Positions 1 to 13,389 of a stretch of 64,000 nucleotides of DNA are shown in pieces; within the stretch, counting starts at the first letter, position 1, and each line of letters starts with the position of its first letter. The DNA is from Aspergillus flavus (taxonomy: Eukaryota > Ascomycota > Eurotiomycetes > Eurotiales > Aspergillaceae). Where the stretch lies: positions 3,224,001-3,288,000 of the forward strand of contig NC_092405.1 in NCBI RefSeq assembly GCF_009017415.1, read 5' to 3'. Position numbers and translations under genes: made by a program. The notes below the pieces were generated by a model that was not told the origin of the DNA, did no database searches, and saw nothing but the letters and a program-made list of their open reading frames with translations.

Positions 1-677
1 ACAATGGAACCCTACCAGAAGAAAAAAAGAAAAAGAACCCACCATGTCAGCAACAACGCCCGAATCAGAGCCCCCCCCTCCTCGCAACAACCAAGGGAAG
101 AAAGATAACATACCCGACTCTGCACCATAGAATTAATGGCCTTCCTCTCTCTCCGCTTCATCGCCTCCAAAAACCACCTCCGGAACTCCTCAGGCGACCT
201 AGCCCTGACACCCACCCTGCGCTCCCGCTCCGCCTCCCCGCCCCTCCCCATACTCCCACCAGGTCCCCATTCCGCCTGGACACCCTCCGCTCCCAAGAGA
301 TCATACACGGTCCTCTTCCGATGATCAATCAGCGTGTCATACGCCTCACGGATACGCTCGAAATGCTGTCTCGCGATCTCCTGCCACTCACCGGGCTGTT
401 TGTCCGGGTGAAAACTCAGCATCAAATTCTTATACGCGGACCGGATCTCCGCGTCGCTGGGCGGCGGTGTCCGGGATAATCCCAGGAGGGCATAGTAATC
501 TGTTTCTTCAGGGTAGGATAATAGAGTCGCGTAATCCGGTTCCGGGTCGGCGGTGGGATCCGCTCGATTGCGATCCGTGGTATTATCTAGGTATTCGGGG
601 CCGGTGGTCCATTCTTGGGATGTTGTTGCTTCAGCATGGACCCAGTCCGAGGACTCGGATGAGTAGGACGCTTGCAT
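1..677 (-). CDS. DNAJC11-like J-domain protein (partial, cut by left edge)
   Basis: A J-domain protein that probably works as an Hsp70 co-chaperone. Exon 1 is 677..114 and an intron runs 113..12 (GTATGT...TAG, 102 nt). Exon 2 starts at 11 and leaves the window, so most of the protein is missing. The first 60 residues are acidic and polar. The J domain covers about residues 60-130, with the HPD motif at 90-92 and a helix IV region ending in YDLLGAEGVQ. After it comes an RSPEEFRRWF segment and then SR|GSIV across the splice. That order (J domain, charged helix, short Gly-Ser-Ile strand) matches the DNAJC11 family, which is associated with mitochondrial cristae/MICOS. The ATG at 677 is the first in frame. 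The family call rests on the N-terminal third only; a generic DnaJ protein is the alternative. Confidence 0.8.
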
Positions 678-1466
678 TGTGACTTGTGTGGTTGGTTCTC
701 CGGGGGGGCGATCAGTTCGAGAATTGATTGTGGAAGTGGCGACGAGGCATCTTCTTGCGACGGTTGGCTTTTCGAATTGCTCTTAGTCGGTGGATGGTGT
801 GTCGGGCTTTTTTTTTGCTATTTTTTTTTTCCTTTCTTTTTTTTTGCGGGGATACGTTTAGCTGTTATTTGGGATGACGTCGCGGGAAAAAAAGGTGTTG
901 GGGGTTCGGTTGTGGATCCCCGTTGGCCCCGTGTACCTTGACGGATTCGGTATGGTACGAACTTTTTTAGGTATGTACGTTTCAAGTGTTCTTTCGTTTC
1001 GTTTTGGGTATTGATTACTCTTGTCTTCATATAGATGGGACACTTATACAGATTTTGTCAGAAGATAATATAACTAAGTCCATGGGTCAAAATTGTCTGA
1101 GAAAATTCAATTCAAAGCATGCTTAGATCAACCATGTCTCGCTAATATACACATCCATGTCAATGCATCCAGCGTATCATTCATGTCATAGGGGACCACA
1201 CAATGGATCCCATCTAAATCAACAGGCACATTTCAGCCTTCAATCAAATCGAGTAGGAAGTTCAAACAGCGTAAGGGCTCAACGGTAGACAGAAGAAAGA
1301 GACCAGCCTCCAGGGTATACGGTAATAAATTATTATAGCCCATATTGGTAAACCGCGCCATGCAAGGATTCAGAGAACAAGGGAGGGAAAGGGGTAAAGG
1401 GTAGAATTGGTGGCAGATCACCAACAGTAAATGAGAAAGTAACTCTGCAATGCAATGCTTTTTTAT
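678..1466. other. intergenic spacer, J-protein promoter and regulator 3' flank
   Basis: This spacer holds the upstream region of the J-protein gene and the 3' flank of the Zn2Cys6 regulator, both on the minus strand. A T-rich block at about 808-845 reads as an A-rich tract on the coding strand of the J-protein gene. I see no convincing gene or RNA. Confidence 0.6.
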
Positions 1467-4400
1467 TCAACTGGTGTCTCTGATCCAGAGAATATTTTCT
1501 TCCAGGAATGGAACTTTTCCAGCGCCCACGGCGGCAAAGAACCGTTCACGCGGTAAACCACCGTACATGAGATCTTCGTTGGATGGTGGTTCTTGCTTTT
1601 GGGTACCGTTGCGGACCTGACTATCCAGAGACGATCCGGTCACCATGAAAGCAACCTTGCCTTCCGACATCATCGGGTGATGGCGATGCTCCAGCATCGC
1701 GTCTAGTCGTGTTTCGACCAATGATACCAATGGCACAGATCCAGCCCAGAAACGGCTCAACTCCTTCAATGCTTCAAGACCACCCCGAATGAGAGTGATG
1801 GTCTCGGGGATATCAACCATCAACCCACCCGCGCTGAGAACGTCGACCGCAGAGACTATCACGTAACCCAAGTAAGGACTAAGAATCGTGCCCTTGGCCG
1901 TAGCCGGCTCCATGACAAGTCGTGACGGTTCGTACTCAGCAGCATAGCGCATGAGAGTAAGTGATATCCGAAGAATCTCGGCCGCGTGATTCCGAGTTGT
2001 ATGTACGTGCCAGTCGATTGTTGCTTCAGGCAGGCTACGGTGACGAGCATGTCGATTGAGCTTCATCAACGTGGCATGATATAGCAAGTGAATCTCCACG
2101 AATGTGTCTGCCTTCTTTGTCCGAATGCTTCGCTCCATATTGACTGCCGTAAAGGTAAGATGATCTGGAAGTCTGGAAACTAACTCGTCCGACCGCCGAA
2201 TGATGGAGGAATGGAATTCTTCGAAGAGCTTGCGATATGCATCCGCGGGTATCAATGATAGTCGGAATACATGATCTGACACATCTCCCCAAATGGCCAT
2301 AACGTCTATCAAAAGCGCCATAGCACTTATGCCAGAGAGCTCATCCTCTGGCGACACCGGTGTCTGGTTCAGGAAATTTTGGAAATAAGGCACGGTGGTA
2401 TATTGTTGGGCTTCGTAGACTTCTTCTCGGCAGGGGAGTCTGAGGTAGGCTGATTGGGAAGAAATAAAGGTCGAGGAAGGGGTGTAAAAGGAGGACAGGC
2501 GCTAGCAGACAAATGGTCAGCGCAAGGTCGGGGATGAAACCAACTGAGTAAGATCGGGGCGTTCCGGGGAACCTACATCCATCATAAACGCAATCCAGAA
2601 CGTCCTCCGGCGGCACTCAATCAACGCTTGCGGGTGTAGACCGTATTCGCAAGTTTGTTGAGTTTGGTCCACGATGACTCCACCTGACTCGACATTATAT
2701 CGTAACCCGCACACGGTTCGGACGGCTGCACCTGCTGCATCCCACGACTTCACAAGTGCACCGATAGCGTAAAACCAGAGACTCATGATAATACGGCTTT
2801 GCGCAAGTTGCAACGTGAGACTATGTTGGCTGCGCTCCACCGCATATCGGGCAGTGCGTGAATACCTTTTTAGTGCCATCACTCGATCTGGACGATCTGA
2901 AAATATCGCACCCAGTGCCATCATCGAGTAAAGAAGCATATGATCATCCAATGATTTCGTATGGCATGACCTCAACCACAGAAGGAAACGTTTCCGAGGA
3001 AGCATGTAATACAAGCGATCGTTGATGTAGTTAAAATAGGTTTCAATATAATGGACTGTCAGTTCGGGATCGGCTTCGTACGGATCGATGCTCCAGTCGC
3101 ATGCGATAGGATCTTGAGGATCTAAATCTTTCATCTCCATCAATATCTCGTTGTAATCCGGGGGCACATGGACCGCAGGGCGTTTGCTGAATTCCTCCAC
3201 CCCCACGGAGACCCGACTCAAGCTCTGCACTCGTAGTCTGCGTTGATGCTCGGCTTCTAGCGTATTCTCCTGAACACCCTCCATAGCGGAAGGAGTAAGC
3301 ACGGCGCCTTCAGATACCGGCGACTGTGAACTGGTTCCCGGAAGGGAGGTTGAACTCTCCGATGCCCGAACCATCGAGTAAAACGAACCAGAAGATCCTG
3401 GATAGTTGTGGCCCGCAGTGAAACCATCTCTTATTTCGTATCGGTTTAGCAACTGCGAAGCCTTCAGTGCCGCACGGTGGCCGCGAGGCCTAGTAAACAC
3501 CAACGTTAGACTCATGTCCATTGCATCAACTAGAACTTTGATACTTACGCGCTCTCAAACCTGCACTCTCGTCCGGATTTCTGACACTGGTCGCATTTAG
3601 GAAGGTTTGGTTGGCATTTGATTTTCTTCTCCCTGCATGTTAGACACGCTTGTGCCAGCCGCTTTCGCGGCTTTCCAGCCTTAGTGATCCCCCAGTTAGC
3701 GTTCACCGGCACACCATCGATGATCTTCGGACAATGAGAGCCATCAGCATATATATAGCACAAACCCTCTCCATCGATATACTTTTCATCGATGACATGA
3801 GGTCGGACATTGGACTGGGACTTGTTTGTCGCACTGCCAGAATCCGAGGTCTCTGAGCCAGCCACATCTCCTGAATCCCGCTCATGGGATCTGAAGCCCT
3901 GGGGGGAATAAGAAGGGGGTGCGAAAGGTGGGATAGAAGGGCTACCCTGGCTTGCAGGGCTAAAGTGAGGCTCATGCCCTAAGCCATGAGGCGACATGTG
4001 AGTGAGGCGGGGCAAGGCCCCCGGCTGCAGCTGTGGACTAGGATCAGAACGGAATTTGGCGCTCTCCTGAATGTCACTCCGGGGCGTCACGAAGACAGGA
4101 CCTGTCTCCTTCGGACGATACCTATGCGTGGGATCCGTCGCTCCATTATGAGGTGCATAATTAAATGCATGGGGGCGATAAGGTGATGGGGGTCGGCTCT
4201 CAGGCACAGTGGGAGTCAGCAACTGGCTAACTGACGGGAGCTGTTTGTTTGGGGTCTGCTGATGGCCTGGAGAAGGTCTCGAAAGCGCCCCTCCAGAATC
4301 GGCTCCCTCTCCCTGATTTCGCTGATGCAAGAAGGGATCATTTCCTAATTGCAAAGGCGCCGAAGAACGCGGTGGTGGAAGTTTGTATGGGTGAGGCCCG

Positions 4401-4510
4401 GGAACTGGCGGGTTAGCTGGCGTATTGGACTCTCGACGACTCGACTGGCCATCGATGGCAGGTAACATACGTCCGAATTGTCCCACATAGTAGTTCGACA
4501 TGGTTGACAT
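1467..4510 (-). CDS. Zn2Cys6 fungal-specific transcription factor, 969 aa
   Basis: A nuclear DNA-binding regulator; target genes unknown. Exons are 4510..3549, 3489..2577 and 2501..1467, with introns of 59 and 75 nt (GTAAGT...TAG, GTAGGT...TAG). The joins restore continuous family sequence: CRFES|APRGHRA, and AFMMD|RLSSFY leading into LRLPCREEVYEAQQYTTVPYF. The six-cysteine cluster (C-x2-C-x6-C-x6-C-x2-C-x6-C) lies at residues 289-316, unusually far from the N-terminus. The first 240 residues are Pro/Ser-rich. A segment just before the cluster (GEGLCYIYADGSHCPK) carries extra Cys and His. A fungal_trans/MHR domain follows at about 400-800, with the typical CRRRTFWIAFMMD and LRLPCREE motifs. 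I chose the ATG at 4510 because the 33 codons above it look like leader; 4501 (MSNYY) is an alternative. The family is recognisable but I cannot name an ortholog. Confidence 0.87.
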
Positions 4511-6646
4511 TAGGCGTAAACGAGAGTCGGTTCTGGCCAGGTACCTAAGATCATATACCCAACAGCAACAGCTTTCAAGATGGTATCGAAGCGCCTGCAA
4601 GAAAGCCAAACGAAGTCCGAGGTCTCAAGGTACCAATCAGTGAAGAGATCTGGTGAGAACAGGACAAACGATTAACATTGTTTACCAAAAGGGGTGTGGT
4701 AACGTTAAATCAGATGAACGGACAGGCCGAAATGCATCCACACACCTCCTATTGACTTTGCGATTCCTTTGGTGTTGATAGAAAATTCAAGGGTGTCGTA
4801 GCAAAACCAGTGTCATAAAAATCAAATGGAAAATGATAGATAAAAGCCGTATTTAAGCCCTCTTTAGGATGAAAGGGCAGATAGAATCGGGCTCTCTTCG
4901 AGCCTCGTACTGGTGACAAATACCCTTTATCAAGGGAACTGAATCGAATATACCGAATGCGGAGGTGGCGGACGCCGAGTGAATAGAGAATGACTGCCAG
5001 AACTGGATGATCTGTGACCAGCTTTCTGCAACAAAAAAGAACGACTTCGCGCCACACGGGCTCACTTGAACGCTTCCATACACTCCCGGAGGGTGGAAAC
5101 ACAACGGGAAGGCAGCAGTTGGGGCGTATTCAACTTAGCACGCCACTGTCATTGCGCAAACGGATCTGGTACTTGAGCTTTTTGGGACACTCTCCTCATT
5201 CCCGGGATACTGCAAGATTCCAGTTGACTGTCCCGGACACCCAACAGTTGGTCCCGCTGGAGGAGGCGGGGGGGTTAATTGTTGGGTCCGAATCGAGGCG
5301 GCACTGGGAGACGCCCCAATACGGTGGAGAGTAGTAGGGGTCAAGACAGCGTCTTCTGGACACAAATGATATAGGGATAGCGTCGTCGGACTGCAGGCAC
5401 TAGTAATGTCAGAACGGCAGGGAAACAAGCTTAGTGAGTAAGGATAAAGGGAAAGGGCGTTTGTCGAGGACAAATGGTGTCCGCGGCCGCGTAGGACAAT
5501 AGGCGAATGAAAGACTAAAGTAACAACGAAGTGGGTTGCTCTTCTTTGTCCTTCTTTTCTCTCTCTCCTCGTTGTTGCTCCCTTTTTTTTAATTTTCTTT
5601 TTATTCTGGGGATTTTGTTTTACCCAGAGTCCTCTTCCGGCGTTGGCAGCAGCCCACAGTGAACCCTTAGGAATCCATACGCACCTTAACCGTTCAAAGG
5701 AAGGCTGAGAAAATCACACTGCCACTAGAGGGAAAGGAATGGACCCTGGCAGTGATAGCGTATTCGCGGCAAATCCAGAAGAGCAAGGCGAGAGGTGATT
5801 TGCTACTAAGGGCCGAGGGATATCGGGGGCCAAGTGTTCTGACGTTGAAGTATCTGCACTCGTACACAAAAAAAAACAGCCTCCCCTGTAAGACGTGTAC
5901 TAAAGGGAGGGGCGGTGCTAGTGAGAGAGAGAAAGAGAGAGAGACAGGCAATTCCAAAAATAATCAAAATTGAAAAAGATCAAAAGATAGGTCGGGAATA
6001 ATATAACAAAAAAATAAAGATAAAATCAAAAAATGGATAACCCAAAAATTGAACGGGAATGGGAAGGAAGTAAGAACGTGAGAGAGAAGGAAATCAATCA
6101 CCCGATGGGAAAAGGAAAGAAGTATAAAATAGAATAAATTCAAAAGAAAGAGAAAAAGAAAAGAAAAAAAAAACTAGTCCAGCAGAATGCAAAGAATATT
6201 AAAATAATTTCCAATGGGAAAAAATAAAAATAAAAATGATAACACCTTGTTTTTCCAACGAAGTTAACTAATAGTAGTTCACTTCAAATTAGACAGATCC
6301 ATCAATTAAATTCCTTCGGATGATCATGGGGAAAAAAAGGGTTCAGTTTTAGTTCCATTCTCCTCGGGTTCTGTCAATCCACACGCACTATCTTAGCATT
6401 AACGGTCGACGCCCAGACTTCACTATCATTGACGGGTCCCTCAGCTTTCTTTATATATGGCCAAATCGAGATAAGTATGTAATGTACTTCTGACTACGAG
6501 TAAACTTCCAACAAAGACGATCTCTAATCCACACCTCTACCCTTTTCATGACTTGCATACAAAGCGTTATTCTGGGATTTCCTCATCCTGAAACGAATCT
6601 GCACGCCACAATGCCATACTTGTCAATTTCTAGAAAGCTTCGAAGG

Positions 6647-6692
6647 ATTTTTTTTACTTTCTTTTCTTTCTTTCTTTCTTTCTTTTTCCTTC
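6647..6692. repeat. (TTTC)n pyrimidine microsatellite
   Basis: A run of T followed by imperfect TTTC units, in non-coding sequence upstream of the regulator gene. Confidence 0.85.
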
Positions 6693-6910
6693 CCTGATGA
6701 TCAGCAGGGGCACCAGCGTCTCAGTCAAATTCGACCGCAGGAGTCACTGCCAAGAGTAAAGGAAAGACAAGAATCGTCATCGTTTTCTTCACAGACCAAC
6801 TTCATCGCCAGAAGTGTCATGAATCATGCAACGGGTTGATAGTAGTCTCCGTGGGATGCTCCATCAATACCGAATTGAGCTTCCTTTCCCACTCTTTCCA
6901 TTCTGTTAGC

Positions 6911-6998
6911 AATAAAAAGAAAAAAAAATAAAATAAAGAATAAAAAATAAAATAAATAAAAATAAAAAATAAAAAATAAAAAATAAAAAATAAAAAAT
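6911..6998. repeat. A-rich (TAAAAAA)n-type minisatellite
   Basis: Almost pure A/T made of units such as TAAAAAA, TAAAA and TAAA. The last five units are a near-perfect 7-bp tandem. It produces a spurious Phe/Leu/Ile-rich minus-strand reading frame. Confidence 0.85.
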
Positions 6999-9730
6999 TG
7001 AGAAAAATTACCTCGGTGGATTTTTTTATTTCTTAATAGACTTAAGTTTCTTTTCAACGGACGACCCGCAGGATATAACCTATTTCGTACGATGGTAAGT
7101 ATGGTAGAGACTAAAGATAGAGAGGGGGGAATAGAAACGTTCCCAGATCCCGTTTATCTCCAGGACCCAAAAAGAATAGAAGCTAAGAAACTGGAGACCC
7201 GGACCAGACTATGGGTGACTGGTGAGACGTGGGAATGGCTCTGCCGCTATGGAGGGAGAATCTTCGGAACGGCAGTTGAAAATAACCTTGTTTTCAATGT
7301 TTCAATCAATGCACGATGGGAAAGGGACAAATTGTGGGTTTTGGTCCCGTCCGTCCACCAAACAACTCCTTGTATGGACGGTCGACAGACAACTTCCCTA
7401 ATTTGATTTAATTTGGATGTCTGTGTGCGAGGATCCAGAGCTCCCTGTTAGGCGACATATTCATGTGGGACTGCTTTACCTGCGTATATTGAATTTCGGC
7501 CTTAGCCGTATATTATATTGTGATTATTTTCTTCCCTCTGGACCGCAACTCTATGATATGATATTAATCTCGAATATAGTCACTACTAGTAAAATGGTAA
7601 GTGCAACCTAAAACCAGTAAGTACTAAGTAATCCTTCGGCCCACGACTCGGAAAAATTCCTATACTTCACTTAAACGGGGGGAGGGACCACATGCCCACC
7701 GGCAAGTTGCGCTGATCCATTCTATATGAAAAAGAAAAGTGGGAGAGAAATAAAAAAAGAACGAAAATCAAAACCAGGCTCGTATTCGGACCCCTCCGAT
7801 CAACCCTCGAAACCTCAGAAGAAAAGAGAAGATCCTCCCACGGGACGGTCTCAGTCCCAGCTTCAATTAGTCTCAGAGGGTATACGTAAGTCACAGGCTC
7901 GGGAAGGTGCAGCAGAAGCAGCGATAGCTTCAGGAGCTCAAACCATCGATCGTTCCATTGGATTGTTATTCGCGGGGGGTCTTCGCACCAAGTGGGCTTG
8001 GGTGAAATCCGTCAACCGGGCCCGAAAGAATTCCTATAATCATTTTCATTAGGAAAGGGCAGGCATGTGTGTCTCGGCTCGGCTTAAACTACCACCAACT
8101 ACGTGCTCCGTCTGCTATACTGTTTTGAGTCCGGAGGAGTTCCTCTTTGGAATCCAACGGCTCTTCTCCGGCAGACAGCCCGTATCGTCAGTAACGGCGT
8201 AATTGCAACGTGTCTCACATCATGACGATCCGATCTGCAATCCGTCAAGGTTGCTGCGATTTTCTACGTAGTTTCTCCTTCCTTTTTCCGACCAGTCTCG
8301 GATCCTTGGTTGGACTAGTAGTGTGATAAGGCTATTAGCCGGATCTATAACACAGGTTATTATTTTCCTGATTACTGATCCGGGAAACTCAAAGAAAAGT
8401 AGAGCCGTTCGTCGATCAAGGCCGACTGTATCTGCCACAAGCATTTCTAGTTCCCATGTCCCACGGTTAAAGCGATTATTCTCCGTCAATTTACTGGCTT
8501 TCGGCGGGCAATCAGGTCCAACCCTTGCGGGAGTAACGTACAGATAGGGCTGTTACCCTAATTCCTGCAATACTACCTTAGTTCTAACGTAAACTAATTA
8601 AGAAAAAGAAAAAGAAAAAGTCTAATATTTAGGTATGCATCATACGATTCACAGCCGATGACGCTTGCCGAGGGCCAAAAAAATCCCAGATAAGTGCAAA
8701 AACAAAGGCCAAAATAAGGAAGCGTCCATATAGCAAACGAGGCAGACACTTATTGGCACATTGAGCCTCGGGAGTTGACGAGAGTAGGGTTGATCCAGAG
8801 GGAAATATTTTCCCGAACAAATACCGAAAAAAGGTGAAGAGGAACCGACGGGCAGCCCTGAATGGAGCCAATCCTGGAGCAATAAGATAGTATTAACAAG
8901 AGGAGATCCACCTCCAGAAAGAAATACAAAACAATAGTTGATGCTAGTTGGCCAAAGGAGTAGAGACCCTGAATCGGATAACCTTGTCGAGGAGGGATGT
9001 AATTGTTAGTATCTAGTTGCCTAGTACCAGACCGACGACGCTCTCAAGGTCACGGCACTAAAGCCTTCCAAAGCCGTGACTTTTTCGGGAAGGACGCAGA
9101 AGAGTGTCCACATCGCCTCTGGTTGTTTTCCGATAGGGTCAATCCGCACCGACCGGTCTGAGACATCCATGTAATTGGGATTGCTAAATATTGGAACTTA
9201 ATGACTGGGGTGCCGGCGGAGAGAGAACCAGGAACAGCCAAATCAGGAAAAAACCAGGCTAATATAGCAGGAATTTATTAATAATGGCAATTATAGTCCA
9301 GGACGGCTAACAATCCTTGCACAGCCATCACCCTGGATCAACCAGTCAATCTATTTAACATCTCCCTAGCTACCCGGATCATCCTTCTCGATACTCTTTT
9401 GACGCGGACAAACGACGATCCCGACGGCGATTCGAACTTTTGACGTAGACGTCAGAGATGATGTAGAGATGAAGGGCCATGCCGAAAGTTACACCTAGAT
9501 AGATCTTGACAACTCGGCATATCCGATTTGGAAAACGGGAATTTTTCCAGGCGCATGTGCACCCATGGTTGCAAGCTTTTAACGGTGGCACCAAAGTTCA
9601 GTATGTGGAGCATCAGCTGCAAGGCAGTCGGTTGAAACTCAAGTAACAGAAATTAGCCTAAGGCAGGAGACAAGGCAGATACAGATCAACGCAGTGGTAA
9701 GGATCTGTACCGACAGAAAGATATGATAAC

Positions 9731-9780
9731 AAAAAAAATAAAATAAAATAAAATAAAGTAAAGTAATAATAATAGATAAA
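9731..9780. repeat. (AAAAT)n simple repeat
   Basis: An A-run followed by AAAAT-type units that grade into AAGT and AAT units, in the gene desert. Confidence 0.8.
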
Positions 9781-12700
9781 TAGAAAAGCCTTACGAAGCC
9801 CCTGCGTGTCCAATTGGGCGATTTTAGGCGAGTGTACTAAGTACTATCGTATGAGTATTAGGTACTAGTATCTACCTAGTTTATGGAGACAAGATGGGAT
9901 ACAACATAAGCCGGAAAGACGACAGAAAAAGGAGGGGATAGAGGGGGAAACGAAAAGAGACCAGGGTAATATAGTAAAGTACAGGTATGTACATACGTAC
10001 TCGGTATGTATGAATGGAAGGAATGTCCACTATATCACCTCGGCTATCAGGGAGCGCGCGCATGGGACAATGGGAAACGTAAGTGACAGCAGATAGTTAA
10101 GAACCACTTTAGTCTAGGCAAAAGGTTAGCTAACCTGAACCCTGAATTCGCTCCAGAACAGACTAGCGTTTTGACGACTAACTACCAAATCGAGTAAAGC
10201 CTGGGGGGCGCCGCAAAGGACGGGCGGGTTCAAAGTTAATCGTAGGAACTTATGTATGTGGTCACGGTTCGTCCGGTACTATTTAAAGGCTAACCGAAAA
10301 CAATCCTAAAATAAAGTAACAAAACCAAAATTTCTTCAAAAATAGGTCTATGTCCAGAGAATCGATCAGAATGCTTTGGACAATATTAACTCCCAAGAAA
10401 GTATTTCTTTTTTATTTGATTTGAATTTCTTTTTCTCATTTTGATTCTTGTTCATTGGTCAAATCTATCATGATCCATGGAACCGTTATTCTCTGTTGAG
10501 TAACCAAGCGAGGAATTACGATTCCGCACCTCCGCTCCGGGTGTGAATAGTGTTGTTGCTTTTTTTTCTCCCGTGCGGACGATCATATCTGTAAGGACGG
10601 AGGCCTATCTGCACCGATGTTCCGTCTTTTACGTTCTTGCACGGACGCCCTTACTTTTCAAGGTTACAGCCTACGTGGTAAATAGTCACTGGTACAAGAA
10701 CCGACTAGGATAATATCTTGAGAAATCGGGGCTCGTGACTTTCATATGATACTGAGTCTTTTTTATTTTATTTTTTTACTCAAGGAAAATAAAGAGAGAG
10801 GAAAAAGTGGATCAGCCACGTTCGCATTGCTGATCTCTTCTTACCATACGGAGAGTCTGTCTTGGCATTAGTATATGAAGTCCGTGAGTTTTGGAGGCTA
10901 ACAATTAGTATTGACTTTCTTAATGCCGTAATGCCGTTTAATTGAATTGCCGATTTCCTTCTAAACATTTAATATTTCAGAGAAAAAAAAAAAAGAACTA
11001 AAATCTCTCAAGTAATAGAAATGTATGAACATATACTAATTCGAAAGGTACTAGTAATATGTCTAGGCTCCTTTAGGGCAGGTCGACGCACATGCAAATA
11101 ACCCGGTATTGATCCTACCAGATTACCGAATAATAATAATAAAAAAAGAATAAAATAACTACAGCATGATATTAATAAAAAAACCACCAAGGATCAAAAA
11201 CTAACCACGATGGAACGACGACATAGGGACCTGTTCACCGAGTATAATATCTTACGCAATTAATATATTAACCCAAGACACCAATTTACCCGGAGCCAAA
11301 CGGAGTCAGTCTACAAAAGCACCATATTAACCCCCCTCGGCGCGAGTGAGGGCCCCATTACATATTAACCAGCTGTTTGCACCGATGGACGCCCCGAGTC
11401 CTTCAAGGATGGTCGTTTTAGACGAGCATGGGTATATATCAACCTTTTAGCCCACACGCACATAAGGTTCCAAGTATATACTTATCGGTCGTCGATGCAA
11501 CGCCGCGGCAGCTAACGCGCCCCTTATCGATAGGATTACGTATAGCGTGCTGTGTTCAACTCACTCCAGGACAGGTGGCTGGTATGGGAACCTAAATGTG
11601 CCTACCCCGGTGATCTACTCCCTACTACCAGACATCCAAACGAAGAGAGTGTGAGTGAATTGCGACAACTTACGCTGGTATTCGTCTATGTGGGGAATAC
11701 CAATTGTGTTTCTCAGTGAGATACCCTTGGAGAGTTCATCCAATACCCAAATCCCTCTCTCAATATATAGTTTTCTTGTGTCCATCTATATGACCGGCAG
11801 CATCCAATCGGAGTTTTCCTGGAAACAATTAAACTAATGTATACGAGCATGCTCTTGTTTCAATTTAAGTGAACCTGGGTAGTTGGAAGCAGATAATAAA
11901 TTGGGCTAACGCTCAGCCTCCTTCTTTTTGTCCGCCAAAGCTTTAATAGCCCTCGAGCCTATCACCATCCTCCCATATACCCACCACTGTATACAGTATT
12001 CGATAGTTCGAGTAGCGTATTATTCTTGCAATCACTCTGGAAGACAATTCCTCGGTTATTCACTTCGCAGATCCGTTCGATATACGGGGCATCGGAAACT
12101 AGAAAAGCACTTCTATTTAGATATGGGATAAGCTATCCACTCTAAAGACCTGACTCCCAAGACGACATGTCATCTTGTATCTTGTGTTATGGCAGTACGG
12201 AATACAGTACCAGCTAATACCATGTCAAGAAGTTGGACACGTCTGTGTGGAAATAGCGTATCCACAGTAGGCCCACCAAATTTTCACATCACGTACGACC
12301 AGCTGTATCTATAGAATAGTCACCCGGTCACGGTCTTCTCCCCGAGCAGATAAGATTCTTCAGCATGAAATTTAGACTATAAAGGCACAGGATGCCATGT
12401 ATAACAATAGCACGTGTGGTTCTCGAGCTCAATGACGATCAAAACGCTCTCGCTGCTAGTTTGTACCCTGCATCCCACAATATACAATATCCAGAAGAAT
12501 AATGCTATTATAATACCGCGTCAGCAGGCAAGACACTCCGATGGATATCTTATATCGAAAGTGTAGGTATCGTGAAGAATATACCCTCCCAAGGCATATA
12601 ACCCCACAAATCATGCAACAGTCAAAATCAGGAACAAGCACTTACCACCATGCATTCGACCGAGCACCCCCGAGAGTTGATCCCTCAACTGTTTCCATGC

Positions 12701-13353
12701 AATTGCCCCATCGTTCAACTATTCCAAATAACTGCTGCAATAGCTAGATAGCCACCCTATCGCCATTCGTGTCTAATGTAGCAACTGACGACACTGACGA
12801 GCTACTGTGTGCTTGGAAGATTCCCTATCTGCCGGTGCTCCGTACTGATGTCCGAAATCAGCATCAATTGCCGAGAACCGAGTCTCTAGTCTGAAGCTAG
12901 TCCGCCCATCATTACGTACTCTGTGGAGGATATTCCTGTAGAGGCATTGCTTGGTTCTGGATATGGGCAGTTGAGTTTTCTTGCGGTGATATACACTCGG
13001 TCCAGCCATGGATTCCAGGCCTTAAATTCTCCGACCTGATTGACCTTTTTTTTTGACTCTTTCTTCTTCATAGACTCATCTTAATCCTTGGAACAGTCTC
13101 CCTTTTATTTGTCAATTTCCCCGCCGGTAGAGATATATACTCCGTACTCAATTCCAGAATGCAAAATCGGGTCACCGGATCCACGATCTCCTAGTCATTC
13201 GGTTCTTGAGACCAATCAAGCCATTCGATCGGGGGTATGAGAGCGATCAGTGCTTGGCTCTCCTAGTCTCAATACCAGTCGACCAAAATACCATATGGTA
13301 CCAAGGTCGTACCTTGGATACTCAATCGCTAATGCCTAGTTTTCCTTGTTAAA

Positions 13354-13389
13354 CCCCCCCCCCCCCCCCCCCCCCCCTCTCTCTCTCTT
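13354..13389. repeat. C24 homopolymer followed by (CT)n
   Basis: Twenty-four consecutive C (13354-13377) followed directly by CT dinucleotides. It is G-rich on the other strand and prone to replication slippage and sequencing error, so the exact length is uncertain. Confidence 0.9.

Larger units (their letters stand above)
4511..7100. other. long upstream region of the Zn2Cys6 regulator
   Basis: About 2.6 kb with no gene I can support. It presumably holds the promoter and leader of the regulator to its left. Base composition is strongly biased in blocks: pyrimidine-rich at about 5535-5620, purine-rich at about 5900-6240 and a (TTTC)n tract near 6650-6690. Several ORFs of 60-117 codons lie here on both strands, but they overlap one another and show no domain-like composition. 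Confidence 0.5.

Noticed and set aside
7092..7406. 104-codon plus-strand frame in the gene desert
   Set aside because: No domain, no neighbouring exons with matching phase, and length within chance expectation for this much sequence.
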